Assembly: GCA_039679385.1 (NCBI GenBank)
Contig: JBDKVB010000165.1
Coordinates: 1-64,000, forward strand
Direction of reading: 5' to 3'
DNA from: Armatimonadia bacterium
GTDB lineage: Bacteria; Armatimonadota; Zipacnadia; Zipacnadales; JABUFB01
DNA length: 64,000 nucleotides
A program made the position numbers and the translations under genes. The first letter of the stretch is position 1, and the number at the start of each line of letters is the position of its first letter. The notes under the pieces were generated by a model. That model had not been told where the DNA came from. It saw nothing but the letters and a program-made list of their open reading frames with translations, and searched no databases. Of the stretch, positions 38,715-46,235 are shown one piece after another.

Positions 38715-39992
38715 ATGTCCAAACTCGTCACCGCGGTCATTGTGGGAGCCGGACACCGTGGCGTCGGCTACGGTTCGTACAGCCTGTCACACCCCGAGGA
38801 ACTCAAGATCGTCGGCGTCGCCGACCCGGACGACGTGCGCCGGGAAAAGACGCGGGCCAAGTTCGACCTCCCGGCGGATCGCTGCTACCGGACTGCCGAG
38901 GAACTGGCTGCTGCACCACGCTTCGCCGATGCGGTGATCAACGGCACGATGGATCTACAGCATGTGCCGACGACACTCCCGCTGCTCGACGCCGGCTACG
39001 ACGTGCTGCTCGAGAAGCCGATCTGCCCCACGCGTGAGGAACTGCTGACGCTTCTTGCCAAGGCACGAAGCACCGGCTGCAAGCTCATGATCGGGCACGT
39101 GCTTCGCTATGCGCCCTTCTACGTTGGGGTCAAGAAGCGCGTCCTAACGGGTGACATCGGCGACATCATCAGCATCAACACTACCGAGCGGGTGAGCTAC
39201 CACCACATGGCGGTCGCCTTTGTGCGGGGCAAGTGGAACCGGCGCGAGGTCAACCCCATGCTGCTGGCCAAGTGCTGCCACGACCTCGACCTCATCTCCT
39301 GGTTCAAGAGCGGCGTGGCGCCGACGCAGGTAGCGAGCTTCGGACACCAGAGCTACTTCAAGCCGGAGTGCGCACCTGAGGGCGCAGGAAAGCGCTGCCT
39401 GGTGGACTGCAAGATCGAGGAGCAGTGCCGCTACTCCTGCCGCAAGCACTACATCGAACAGCGCCGCTGGGGTGCCTACGCCTGGGAGAGTATCGAGCAC
39501 ATCGCTAACCCGACGGACGAGGACAAGCTCGAGTCTCTGCGCACCGACAACCCCTATGGCCGCTGCGTGTGGCACTGCGACAACGATGTCGTCGACCACC
39601 AGTCGGTCATCGTCGACTTCGAGGACGGTACGACCGCAGCGCACACGATGGTCTGCGGCACGGCCAAGCCCTGTCGGACGCTACATGTGGTCGGGACGCG
39701 CGGGGAGATCGAGGGCGAGATGGAGGCGGGCAAATTCGTCGTGCGCCACCCGGATGCTCGGGCCGGTCACGAGTACAGCGAGGAACTGGTGGACCTGAGC
39801 GTGACGGGCGATGGCCACGGAGGCGGCGACATGCGTCTGGTCGGCGACTTCGTGAGCGTCGTGCGGGGAGACGAGCCTTCCATCTCCACCACGTCGGTCG
39901 AGGATTCGGTCTACGGCCACCTGATTGCCTTCGCCGCCGACGATGCGATGGTGCAGAGCCGCGTCGTACCGATCGAGAACCTCAAACAGTAG
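38715..39992 (+). CDS. Gfo/Idh/MocA-family oxidoreductase with cysteine-rich insert
   Basis: This 425-residue cytoplasmic oxidoreductase has an N-terminal Rossmann fold (VIVGAGHRGVGYG) and the catalytic lysine in LLEKPICP (K101). The probable active-site H189 is in AKCCHDLDLISW. An insert of about 70 residues carries cysteines at 219, 228, 232, 238, 242, 284 and 288, spaced like a metal-binding cluster. Comparable inserts occur in a recognised Gfo/Idh subgroup, so this is a subgroup mark rather than a new fold. GGGAGAG four bases before the ATG gives a good start. It follows tex by 53 bases and converges on the amidotransferase operon through a terminator. Confidence 0.88.
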   Translation: MSKLVTAVIVGAGHRGVGYGSYSLSHPEELKIVGVADPDDVRREKTRAKFDLPADRCYRTAEELAAAPRFADAVINGTMDLQHVPTTLPLLDAGYDVLLEKPICPTREELLTLLAKARSTGCKLMIGHVLRYAPFYVGVKKRVLTGDIGDIISINTTERVSYHHMAVAFVRGKWNRREVNPMLLAKCCHDLDLISWFKSGVAPTQVASFGHQSYFKPECAPEGAGKRCLVDCKIEEQCRYSCRKHYIEQRRWGAYAWESIEHIANPTDEDKLESLRTDNPYGRCVWHCDNDVVDHQSVIVDFEDGTTAAHTMVCGTAKPCRTLHVVGTRGEIEGEMEAGKFVVRHPDARAGHEYSEELVDLSVTGDGHGGGDMRLVGDFVSVVRGDEPSISTTSVEDSVYGHLIAFAADDAMVQSRVVPIENLKQ

Positions 39993-40000
39993 AAACGATA

Positions 40001-40044
40001 CAGGGCGGGTTCTCCACCTTCACTACGGTCGAGAGCCCGCCCTG
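40001..40044. terminator. Bidirectional hairpin between convergent genes
   Basis: Two 14-base arms (40001-40014 and 40031-40044) pair with a single G-U wobble around a 16-base loop, between stops at 39992 (plus) and 40067 (minus). The minus-strand side continues TATCGTTTCTACTGTTT, a fair U-tract. Confidence 0.7.
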
Positions 40045-40066
40045 CAGCAATCCTCGCAAGGCCTCG

Positions 40067-41098
40067 TCAGTTCTCCGCGATCCACTTCACCCGGGTGCGC
40101 GGCACGGTTCCCTCGCCGAACATGCCCGGCACCCTCTCGGTCACCAGTTCGACCTTTCCCTGCTGCAGCAGACGGTGGATGGCCTGGTAGGCTACCAGCG
40201 CCTCCTGCCCAAGATGGCCCTCCGACCGCAGCGCCGTCGCAGCCTTGCACAGGTTTCCCAGGCCGCAGATGCCCTGCTCCTGCAGGACCGGCGTAACGGC
40301 CTCCACCACCGCTGCCAGGGCTGGTGGCGGACCGGCAGGTATGCGGATCTCTGTAAGCGGGTGCAAGGTGAAGCTCGAGAGCGAGAACCTGCCGGCGCAG
40401 TTCCCCGGCATCACCATGCGCCACTGCGTGCCCTCCGGGAAGGCGATCTCAGTGGTCGCTCCGTAGATGGCGCTGTCGCTATGCCCGAGGACCAGCGGCT
40501 GGTTGATGCGCAGGCCCACGAAGCTGTCCGGCACGTCAGCGCTGATCGTCAGCCCGACGATCTCCGAAGGCCAGTCCTGGAAGGTCCGTGCGCCGGCCTC
40601 CAGGAGGTCAGACCCCTCGCGCAGGTACTCCTCGATCTGCAGGCACATGACCTCGCTCACGTGGACCGAGTTGCCGTCCTGCAGCATCGGGTAGTTGCCG
40701 ACCGTCTCAGGGACTCCTGAGCGGAAGCGATATCCGCGATCCAGCAGCAAGTTGCCGGCACGCACGTAGTCGGTGGTGTCGGAGAAGACGCCCACAGCGC
40801 CGTTGGCTACGTAGGCCATGGTCTCCGCGTTGCCGACGAAGGGGTGAGCCCACTCTCTGCCGCCGCCACTCGGGGTGCGACTGTGGGCAATCCCCAGCGT
40901 GCCGGGAAGGTCCATGGCGTCCGTCTGCTCACGCAGTGCCTTGACGTCGCCAACAACCTTGGCGTAGTGCAGCTTTCCCTCGTGAACCGTGGCGACGCCG
41001 GTGTAGAAGCCGCCACCAAGTCCCTCTTCACGCTCCAGCATCTCCAAGAGCATCGGGGCTGCCGGCTTGTCTCCCAGGTATGCAGCGATGACGCACAT
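40067..41098 (-). CDS. Stand-alone class II glutamine amidotransferase (GATase2, Ntn-hydrolase)
   Basis: This 343-residue protein begins M-C-V-I-A-A-Y; after removal of Met, Cys2 would be the N-terminal nucleophile of class II amidotransferases. Further family features are GIAHSRTPSGGGREWAHPF (residues 69-87, the H-x-R-x-x-x-x-G loop) and A-N-G-A-V-G near 98-103 for the oxyanion site. No sugar isomerase (SIS), asparagine synthetase or phosphoribosyltransferase domain follows; the C-terminal 150 residues end in a small helical segment. It may release ammonia for a separate partner or act as a plain amidase or glutaminase-like enzyme. It is the last gene of the 40067-45976 operon. The ribosome-binding site is not evident. 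Confidence 0.8.
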   Translation of the reverse strand: MCVIAAYLGDKPAAPMLLEMLEREEGLGGGFYTGVATVHEGKLHYAKVVGDVKALREQTDAMDLPGTLGIAHSRTPSGGGREWAHPFVGNAETMAYVANGAVGVFSDTTDYVRAGNLLLDRGYRFRSGVPETVGNYPMLQDGNSVHVSEVMCLQIEEYLREGSDLLEAGARTFQDWPSEIVGLTISADVPDSFVGLRINQPLVLGHSDSAIYGATTEIAFPEGTQWRMVMPGNCAGRFSLSSFTLHPLTEIRIPAGPPPALAAVVEAVTPVLQEQGICGLGNLCKAATALRSEGHLGQEALVAYQAIHRLLQQGKVELVTERVPGMFGEGTVPRTRVKWIAEN

Positions 41099-41131
41099 CG
41101 GCGAGTTCGACCTTTCTGCGCTGTACTTACT

Positions 41132-43402
41132 CTAGGCCCGGAGGGCAGCCCTCTCTTGCGGCAGACGTTCCTTCAGCAACTGCTCCAGCCGTCCCAGCTT
41201 CTCCTCCACCAGCCGCCGGTCGATCATATACCCGTAGGCCTCGCCATGCCAGCCAAGCCGGGAATCGGCGTCGAGCAAGGGCAAGGCCGACGCAGCGCTC
41301 TCGGCCTCGGCACGACAGATCGCCTCGATCTTGTCGAGAAGCTTCCGCTTCGTCGCAGCCTCCTCGGCGGCGCAGAAGGCGTTCCTGGTGAGCAGGAAGT
41401 CGACCACGTTGGCGGCGCTGAGGGTTTGCACGACATGGAACCGAGCGACGGCTGTTTCCCGCGCCAGGCGTCGATGGTCGTCGCCCTCGATCTTCGCCAG
41501 GGCGGCGTCAAGCAGGGCGATCGCCTCCGTGGCCTTGGCCGCCTCGGAGCGGAAGCACTCCAGCACCTGCTCGGGCGTGAAGGGCGAGACCCAGTTCAGC
41601 AGGTCACCCTCGATGTTCTTGTCCAGAAGCCAGGAGTGCGGGAAGGCGCGGTTGATCTGGTCGAAGATCAGCAGGAAGGCAGGGCCCCGACTGACCGGCC
41701 CGGTGTACATGACGGGGATGCTGCTGGGGAAGTCCTCATGGGCCTCCGAGAGCTTCTGCCAGGCGGCGACCACCTCGTCGGCGACCTTCGGCCCGAAGTT
41801 CCGCAGGGCCACACGCCGCAGACCCTCAGCCACTTCCGCAGGCTGAGGGGACCAGGTGAACTCGCCGGCGGTCTCTGTGCCCAGCGAGGGCATGTTGCCG
41901 AAGTTCCAGCAGGTCATCATCCCGCTTACGCCCGTGTCGCGCAGGGCGACGTACTTCCGGGCGATCTTGGGCAGGTCCGGCAGGTAGGGCACGTCCGGGT
42001 TCTCGTGGGTCGTGCCGATCTGTATCTTGGCGTACACGGGCAGGTCGCGTCCGCGCTGGAAGTCGGCAACGCCCTGGAATCGCGGCGAGGGCCCGACGAC
42101 CTTGATGCTGTACTCGTCGTTCGTGTAGGCATACCCGCAGGCCTGCGTGGGCTGGCCGCGCTCGAAGTCACCCATGGCGATCACGCCCTCAGGCAGAGCC
42201 TCAAGCACACCGCGCTGCGGGTCGGGCTCCCACATCGCCCAACTCCAGTTCCACACGATGATCTCCGCCTCGGGCTTCACTGCCCAGGCTCCATCCCGCA
42301 CCAGTCGCACGATCTCGCCGACGACTTCCTGAGGGGTCCGCTGTGAGCAGCGAGGACAGGTGGCGACCTCGCCGGTGCGCTCCTCGGGCTTTTGCGGGTT
42401 CACTCGCGACCGGCACCAGCAGTGGCTGGGGAACTCGGAGGCGGTGATCATCATCATCCCGGCCAGTTCGGGCACATGCCGGAGGATGTACTCGGTCGAC
42501 TCACGCAGATAGGTCTTGACCTCGTCGGTGCTGGTGCAGAGCTGAACCAGCGGCTTGTAGCTGGAGGCCGCACCTCGACACTGCGGGTGATTGCGGAAGA
42601 ACTCATCGGTCTCCGGAATCGCCATGGGCTCGTTGATGTACAGGAAGACGTCGATCCCATAGCGGGCGGCCCTCCGGCACAGGTCCTTGAGGCGGGCAAG
42701 GACCTCTTCGGCCTGCTGCCCGAACTCTGGGAAGACACTCACTTTGGCGAAGTGACGGAAGGCGGCTCGCAGCCAGATTCCATTGAACCCGTGCTGAGCC
42801 AGCCGCATCAAGAGGCTGTCGTGGTAGAAGAGGTCGGGACCGGCGTCCTCCTCCTGATAGGCCGGGTAGGCCATGCCGGGCGAGAGCCACTCCGCATTGA
42901 AGGGGTCGCCACCAAAGCCCGTCAGTTCGTCCACATAGAAGGGCGACAGCGGCGAGCGATGGATGCGACGCCGGAACTGTGGCCGCCGTGTCTCCTCACC
43001 CAGCGGGGCAATCGGTCCACCTCGCTCGCGCATCAGGTTCTCCAGGCGGAAGACTCCCTGCAGCACGCCGGTCGGACCGGCACCAGTCACCTCGATGCCC
43101 TCACCACTCACACACACTCGGTGCGTCTCCGGATTGGCGTCCAGCGACGGGTCGATCCCCAGCCGGATCTGGTGCGCAGCGCTCTGACAGCCCAGCGTGC
43201 CGCCCACGGACTGGGTGATGAAGTCCGTCAGGTGGTCGGCCGCCACGCGGGCCAACTCCGCATCACACTCGACGCGGATCGCCCAGGTCTGGTCGATCGT
43301 CACCTCACCAGCACCGGCAACCGCACCCGCACGACAGAAGGACTCCTCATAGGTCGGCGTCAGAAGCTCCGCTGCGAAGGGCATCGAGTCGATGATCTTC
43401 AT
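41132..43402 (-). CDS. TIM-barrel glycosidase-like protein with GH20/GH67-type N-terminal domain
   Basis: This 756-residue protein starts with an alpha/beta domain (to ~125) that ends in GPTGVLQGVFRLENLMRERG, the hallmark helix of helper domains in GH20, GH67 and GH84. A large barrel follows, with FNGIWLRA, GIDVFLYINEP, MMMITASEFPSHCWCR and a C-P-R-C pair nearby. A C-terminal helical domain ends the chain. The glutamate in TASEF is a candidate catalytic acid. No signal peptide is seen, so it may act on imported oligosaccharides. It starts 3 bases after the ASRT-family gene's stop, so the two are very probably coupled. The exact family is unassigned. Confidence 0.72.
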   Translation of the reverse strand: MKIIDSMPFAAELLTPTYEESFCRAGAVAGAGEVTIDQTWAIRVECDAELARVAADHLTDFITQSVGGTLGCQSAAHQIRLGIDPSLDANPETHRVCVSGEGIEVTGAGPTGVLQGVFRLENLMRERGGPIAPLGEETRRPQFRRRIHRSPLSPFYVDELTGFGGDPFNAEWLSPGMAYPAYQEEDAGPDLFYHDSLLMRLAQHGFNGIWLRAAFRHFAKVSVFPEFGQQAEEVLARLKDLCRRAARYGIDVFLYINEPMAIPETDEFFRNHPQCRGAASSYKPLVQLCTSTDEVKTYLRESTEYILRHVPELAGMMMITASEFPSHCWCRSRVNPQKPEERTGEVATCPRCSQRTPQEVVGEIVRLVRDGAWAVKPEAEIIVWNWSWAMWEPDPQRGVLEALPEGVIAMGDFERGQPTQACGYAYTNDEYSIKVVGPSPRFQGVADFQRGRDLPVYAKIQIGTTHENPDVPYLPDLPKIARKYVALRDTGVSGMMTCWNFGNMPSLGTETAGEFTWSPQPAEVAEGLRRVALRNFGPKVADEVVAAWQKLSEAHEDFPSSIPVMYTGPVSRGPAFLLIFDQINRAFPHSWLLDKNIEGDLLNWVSPFTPEQVLECFRSEAAKATEAIALLDAALAKIEGDDHRRLARETAVARFHVVQTLSAANVVDFLLTRNAFCAAEEAATKRKLLDKIEAICRAEAESAASALPLLDADSRLGWHGEAYGYMIDRRLVEEKLGRLEQLLKERLPQERAALRA

Positions 43403-43405
43403 GCC

Positions 43406-43780
43406 TTACTCACCGTAGCCCAGGGTGGTGTAGTAGGCCAGGTTCGGCTGGCGCACATCGGCCCGTCCCATCTGCACCACAATCGGAACCGAGGAGCGCA
43501 GACGCAGGGCGTACTGGCCGAAGGGAACCTGGAAGTTGCGGTCGCCCACGGGCTTGTCCATGCGGAAGCAGGTGACCCGCCGTGCCGGAGCGAGGAGCTT
43601 GATGCCGGCCTCGGGCTCGCGGTCGGAGAAGTACACGTCCATCTCGATGTGCGCGTCCTCGTCGCCGGTATTCAGTACGACCAGCGACTCGTGGCCCTCC
43701 AGCGGCAGTCCCTCTTCACCCGCCGGGGGCAGGTCGCCATCGGGGAAGATCCACGTCTTGCGGCCGTCCGGTGTGTTCAT
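43406..43780 (-). CDS. ASRT-family (sensory rhodopsin transducer-like) beta-sandwich protein
   Basis: The 124-residue sequence aligns end to end with the Anabaena sensory rhodopsin transducer family (PF07100 type). It has W-I-F-P-D-G near the start, H-E-S-L-V-V-L-N-T-G-D-E-D-A-H, Y-F-S-D-R-E-P, A-P-A-R-R, and S-V-P-I-V-V-Q near the end. The family folds as a small beta-sandwich tetramer. Genomic studies proposed that most members bind small molecules, probably sugars, and do not partner rhodopsins. There is no rhodopsin in the window, and the next gene, 3 bases on, is a glycosidase, which favours a sugar-binding or regulatory role. GGAAGG lies upstream of the ATG. Confidence 0.85.
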   Translation of the reverse strand: MNTPDGRKTWIFPDGDLPPAGEEGLPLEGHESLVVLNTGDEDAHIEMDVYFSDREPEAGIKLLAPARRVTCFRMDKPVGDRNFQVPFGQYALRLRSSVPIVVQMGRADVRQPNLAYYTTLGYGE

Positions 43781-43826
43781 GTTTCCTTCCTTCGCTTCTC
43801 ACAGACGGCGACCAGGCGCCGTGTAC

Positions 43827-44711
43827 TCACGCCCACTGACCCGCAAGTTTCTGTGCCGTCCTGAAGGTAGCACCGCGCTCCAGCAGGCGGTCGACCAGCA
43901 CCGTGAACTGCTCCATTGCATAGTCGCCGCAGTTCTCCACCAGGAAGTAGTCGGGCTCGACGGCGCCCTCACCGTAGTGCAGTCGCGTGGGCATCGGCAT
44001 GAACTCCCAGGGGTGGAAGTAGAAGCACAGCACTGCCGGCAGACTCCGCTCAGCGATGTAGCCGAGGAAGTTGTCGATGTGCACCATTAGCTCGTCGGCG
44101 CTCTTGTTGCGGAACAGCGGCCATTGGTCACGGTCACGGTGATAGGGGTCGTCGCTCTCGACCGTCATGTCGCAGAAGATGGGGATCTCGACCAGCTTCA
44201 GATCTCCGGTCTCCCGCCAGTCCTCGCGGCTCGGGTGGTAGGGCACAAGCTGCTTCTCATAGCAGTAGAGCGGATAGGAGGCGTCGGCCACGTAGCCCAG
44301 ATCGTCCAGGGCGTTGCATACGGCAGTGCTTCCCCACAGACGCGGGCAGCGGAAGGAGACAGGCCTCTCGCCGAGTGCCTCGGTTACCCAGTCCGTCGCG
44401 ACCTTCAGGCGGAAGGGCACTTCCTCGGGCAGCAGCGGCTTGACGCCGGGGATCTCGAAGATGGGGTCGCCGACGGTCTCGTGGTACAGCGAATGGCAGC
44501 CGACCTCGTGTCCGGCTTCCTTGACGCTGCGCACCACTTCGGGGTGCAGCCGCGCGCTCTCGCCGGTGAAGAAGAAGGTGCCGGTGATGCCCCGGCTCCG
44601 GTACAGGTCCAGGATCTTGGGGGTGCCGTCGGTCACACCGGTGTAGTCGATTCCCCAACTGCCCACATCGGTCTCCATGTCGAAACCGAAGACGACGGTG
44701 ATGTCGCTCAT
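43827..44711 (-). CDS. Polysaccharide deacetylase family protein (NodB homology, CE4)
   Basis: The ATG at 44709-44711 gives MSDITVVFGFDMETD; a TTG-led extension of 14 residues is unlikely. The 294-residue protein shows NodB motif 1 (F-D-M-E-T-D, with D11 as catalytic base or D15), motif 2 (H73-S-L-Y-H77, zinc ligands) and motif 3 (FRCPRLWG). There is no signal peptide, so it could act on a soluble acetylated sugar or oligosaccharide, or on another N-acyl or imide compound as some family members do. It lies downstream of the M24 homologue after a strong hairpin, and 46 bases before the ASRT-family gene. Confidence 0.85.
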   Translation of the reverse strand: MSDITVVFGFDMETDVGSWGIDYTGVTDGTPKILDLYRSRGITGTFFFTGESARLHPEVVRSVKEAGHEVGCHSLYHETVGDPIFEIPGVKPLLPEEVPFRLKVATDWVTEALGERPVSFRCPRLWGSTAVCNALDDLGYVADASYPLYCYEKQLVPYHPSREDWRETGDLKLVEIPIFCDMTVESDDPYHRDRDQWPLFRNKSADELMVHIDNFLGYIAERSLPAVLCFYFHPWEFMPMPTRLHYGEGAVEPDYFLVENCGDYAMEQFTVLVDRLLERGATFRTAQKLAGQWA

Positions 44712-44754
44712 GGTCTGCTCACTTGCCTTCGTATAGGTCTGGGTGATACCCAAC

Positions 44755-44778
44755 GGGTCGCCGACGAATCGGCGACCC
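44755..44778 (-). terminator. Perfect 10-bp UUCG-loop hairpin between the M24 and deacetylase genes
   Basis: Arms 44755-44764 and 44769-44778 pair perfectly; read on the minus strand the tetraloop is UUCG, an exceptionally stable loop. It lies between the stop at 44813 and the next start at 44711. No U-tract follows (GTTGGGTATC), so it may be a transcript-stability or partial-termination element. Confidence 0.55.
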
Positions 44779-44812
44779 CCGTCGATCGGTCACAAGGCAG
44801 ACTTGCCCCGAC

Positions 44813-45976
44813 CTAGAGCTCGATGACTTCGAGGTGCTTCTCGGACAGCCACTCGACGCCGGACTTGGTGACCCGCACGCCGTCTTCCCAGCGCATTCCG
44901 AAGCCCTTGGTGTACAGGAAGGTGTCCACCTGGAAGGTCATGTTCTCGGCCAGCGGGTACTTGGAGCTGGACTCCATCCACGGGCGCTCGACTTCCATCA
45001 AGCCGATGGAGTGGCAGGGGCCGTAGAGCAGGTAGTCGCCGTAGCCACGGGCCTTGACGAACTCCTCGAACTTGATGACGACCTCGGCCGCGGGCACGCC
45101 GGCCTTCATCATTTCGGCGGTCTTGAAGTGCGCCTCCAGGCCGAACTCCGCCAGCTCGCGCATCTTCGCCGGCATCTTGCCAAAGCACACCGGGCGGCCG
45201 ACGCTGGAGGAGTAGCCGTTGACCAGCGCGCCGATGTTGAGCTGAATCAGCTCGCCCTCCTTGAGGACCTTGGGGCTCGGGCGGCCGATGGCATGGGTGC
45301 TGTTGCGGCCCGAGAGCACGTAGGTCGGATGGCCCTCGTACTCGGCGCCGTTCGCATACATTGCTGCCTGCGCAAGACCGACAACCTGCTGCTCGGTCAT
45401 GCCCGGCTTCATGTTGTTGAGGACGTACTCGGTGGCGACTTCGCTGATGCGGAAGGCCTCACGCATGCACTTGAGTTCGTTGGCGCTCTTGACGGTGCGC
45501 ATATCGACGATGAGATCGTCGGCGCGGACGATCTTCGCCTTGCCGACGCCCTTCTTCAGTGCGTCGTGGAGGGTGACCGGCATGACGGGAAGGCCGGCGA
45601 TGCCAAGGCGCTTGACTTCCTTGCCACCAGCGGCGGCCGCGATCACGTCGGCGAAGGTGTCGAGGACGACGCCGGGATACTCAGGCTCGGCCGACTCACG
45701 GTACTCGAGAAGCTGCATGATGCGGCCGGTTTTGGCCCGGTCCTGGGCGAAGGTGAGGGTCTCGGGGCCGATGAGCAGGATCGGGTCTCCCTCCCGACCC
45801 AGGGCTACGCCGCCGGTCTCAAAGAGCGGCCAGTAGTCGGCCAGGTACCGCACGTTGGACGGATCGGCTTCGTCCCCGTGGGCGATGAGGACATCGATAT
45901 CGGCCTGCGCCATCTTCTCCTGCAGTGTCGCCCAACGCTTGGCGAACTCGGACTTGGGGATGCTAGGCGTTGCCAT
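44813..45976 (-). CDS. M24 (pita-bread fold) creatinase/prolidase homologue with altered metal ligands
   Basis: This 387-residue protein has an N-terminal creatinase domain (to ~150) and a C-terminal pita-bread domain with DMRTVKSANELKCMREA. Of the five metal ligands of M24 aminopeptidases, the two aspartates are replaced (N247 in LNIGA, S258 in GYSSSVGR) and the EPG glutamate is D351. H322 in CHSIG and E364 in RWEDG remain. The substrate-contacting H of HExP is V329. It may therefore be metal-independent, as creatinase is, or a non-peptidase. The ATG at 45974-45976 has GGGAG 11 bases away; a GTG two codons upstream has better spacing. It is the first gene of the operon. Confidence 0.82.
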   Translation of the reverse strand: MATPSIPKSEFAKRWATLQEKMAQADIDVLIAHGDEADPSNVRYLADYWPLFETGGVALGREGDPILLIGPETLTFAQDRAKTGRIMQLLEYRESAEPEYPGVVLDTFADVIAAAAGGKEVKRLGIAGLPVMPVTLHDALKKGVGKAKIVRADDLIVDMRTVKSANELKCMREAFRISEVATEYVLNNMKPGMTEQQVVGLAQAAMYANGAEYEGHPTYVLSGRNSTHAIGRPSPKVLKEGELIQLNIGALVNGYSSSVGRPVCFGKMPAKMRELAEFGLEAHFKTAEMMKAGVPAAEVVIKFEEFVKARGYGDYLLYGPCHSIGLMEVERPWMESSSKYPLAENMTFQVDTFLYTKGFGMRWEDGVRVTKSGVEWLSEKHLEVIEL

Positions 45977-46235
45977 CAGCACGTTCACTCCCGTTGGTGA
46001 TCTGTGAAGTCGCCCAGGGGCCACAGTGGCTCGGGTACGACCAGTCACTCTCTCGATCAAAGGTACGTGCAGGTTCGCCGAGCTGGCCGGGCTCCCCTTC
46101 ATCGATACGCCCACTTTGTCCAGCCTGCCTCAGGTCGAGGTGAAGGGCAAAGGATTCAGTCCGCGCCCGGGGAAGTGGGTCGCCTTGTCGCTCAGTATCC
46201 ATCGCGAACCAAGGACGCAGGGAGGCCAGTGCTCC
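45977..46235. promoter_or_regulatory. Divergent intergenic region between M24 operon and barrel-glycosidase pair
   Basis: These 259 bases must hold promoters for the minus-strand operon (40067-45976) and the plus-strand pair (46236-50378). I find no -35/-10 pair that meets consensus well. TTGATC with a 17-base spacer reaches only TACCCG on the minus strand. Confidence 0.35.

Noticed and set aside
38715-39992. Cysteine-rich insert in the oxidoreductase as a new metal-binding domain
   Set aside because: Similar Cys patterns occur in a known Gfo/Idh/MocA subgroup, so it is a subgroup trait rather than a novelty.
40067-41098. Annotation as glucosamine-6-phosphate synthase (GlmS)
   Set aside because: Only the glutaminase half is present; there are no SIS domains and the chain is far too short.
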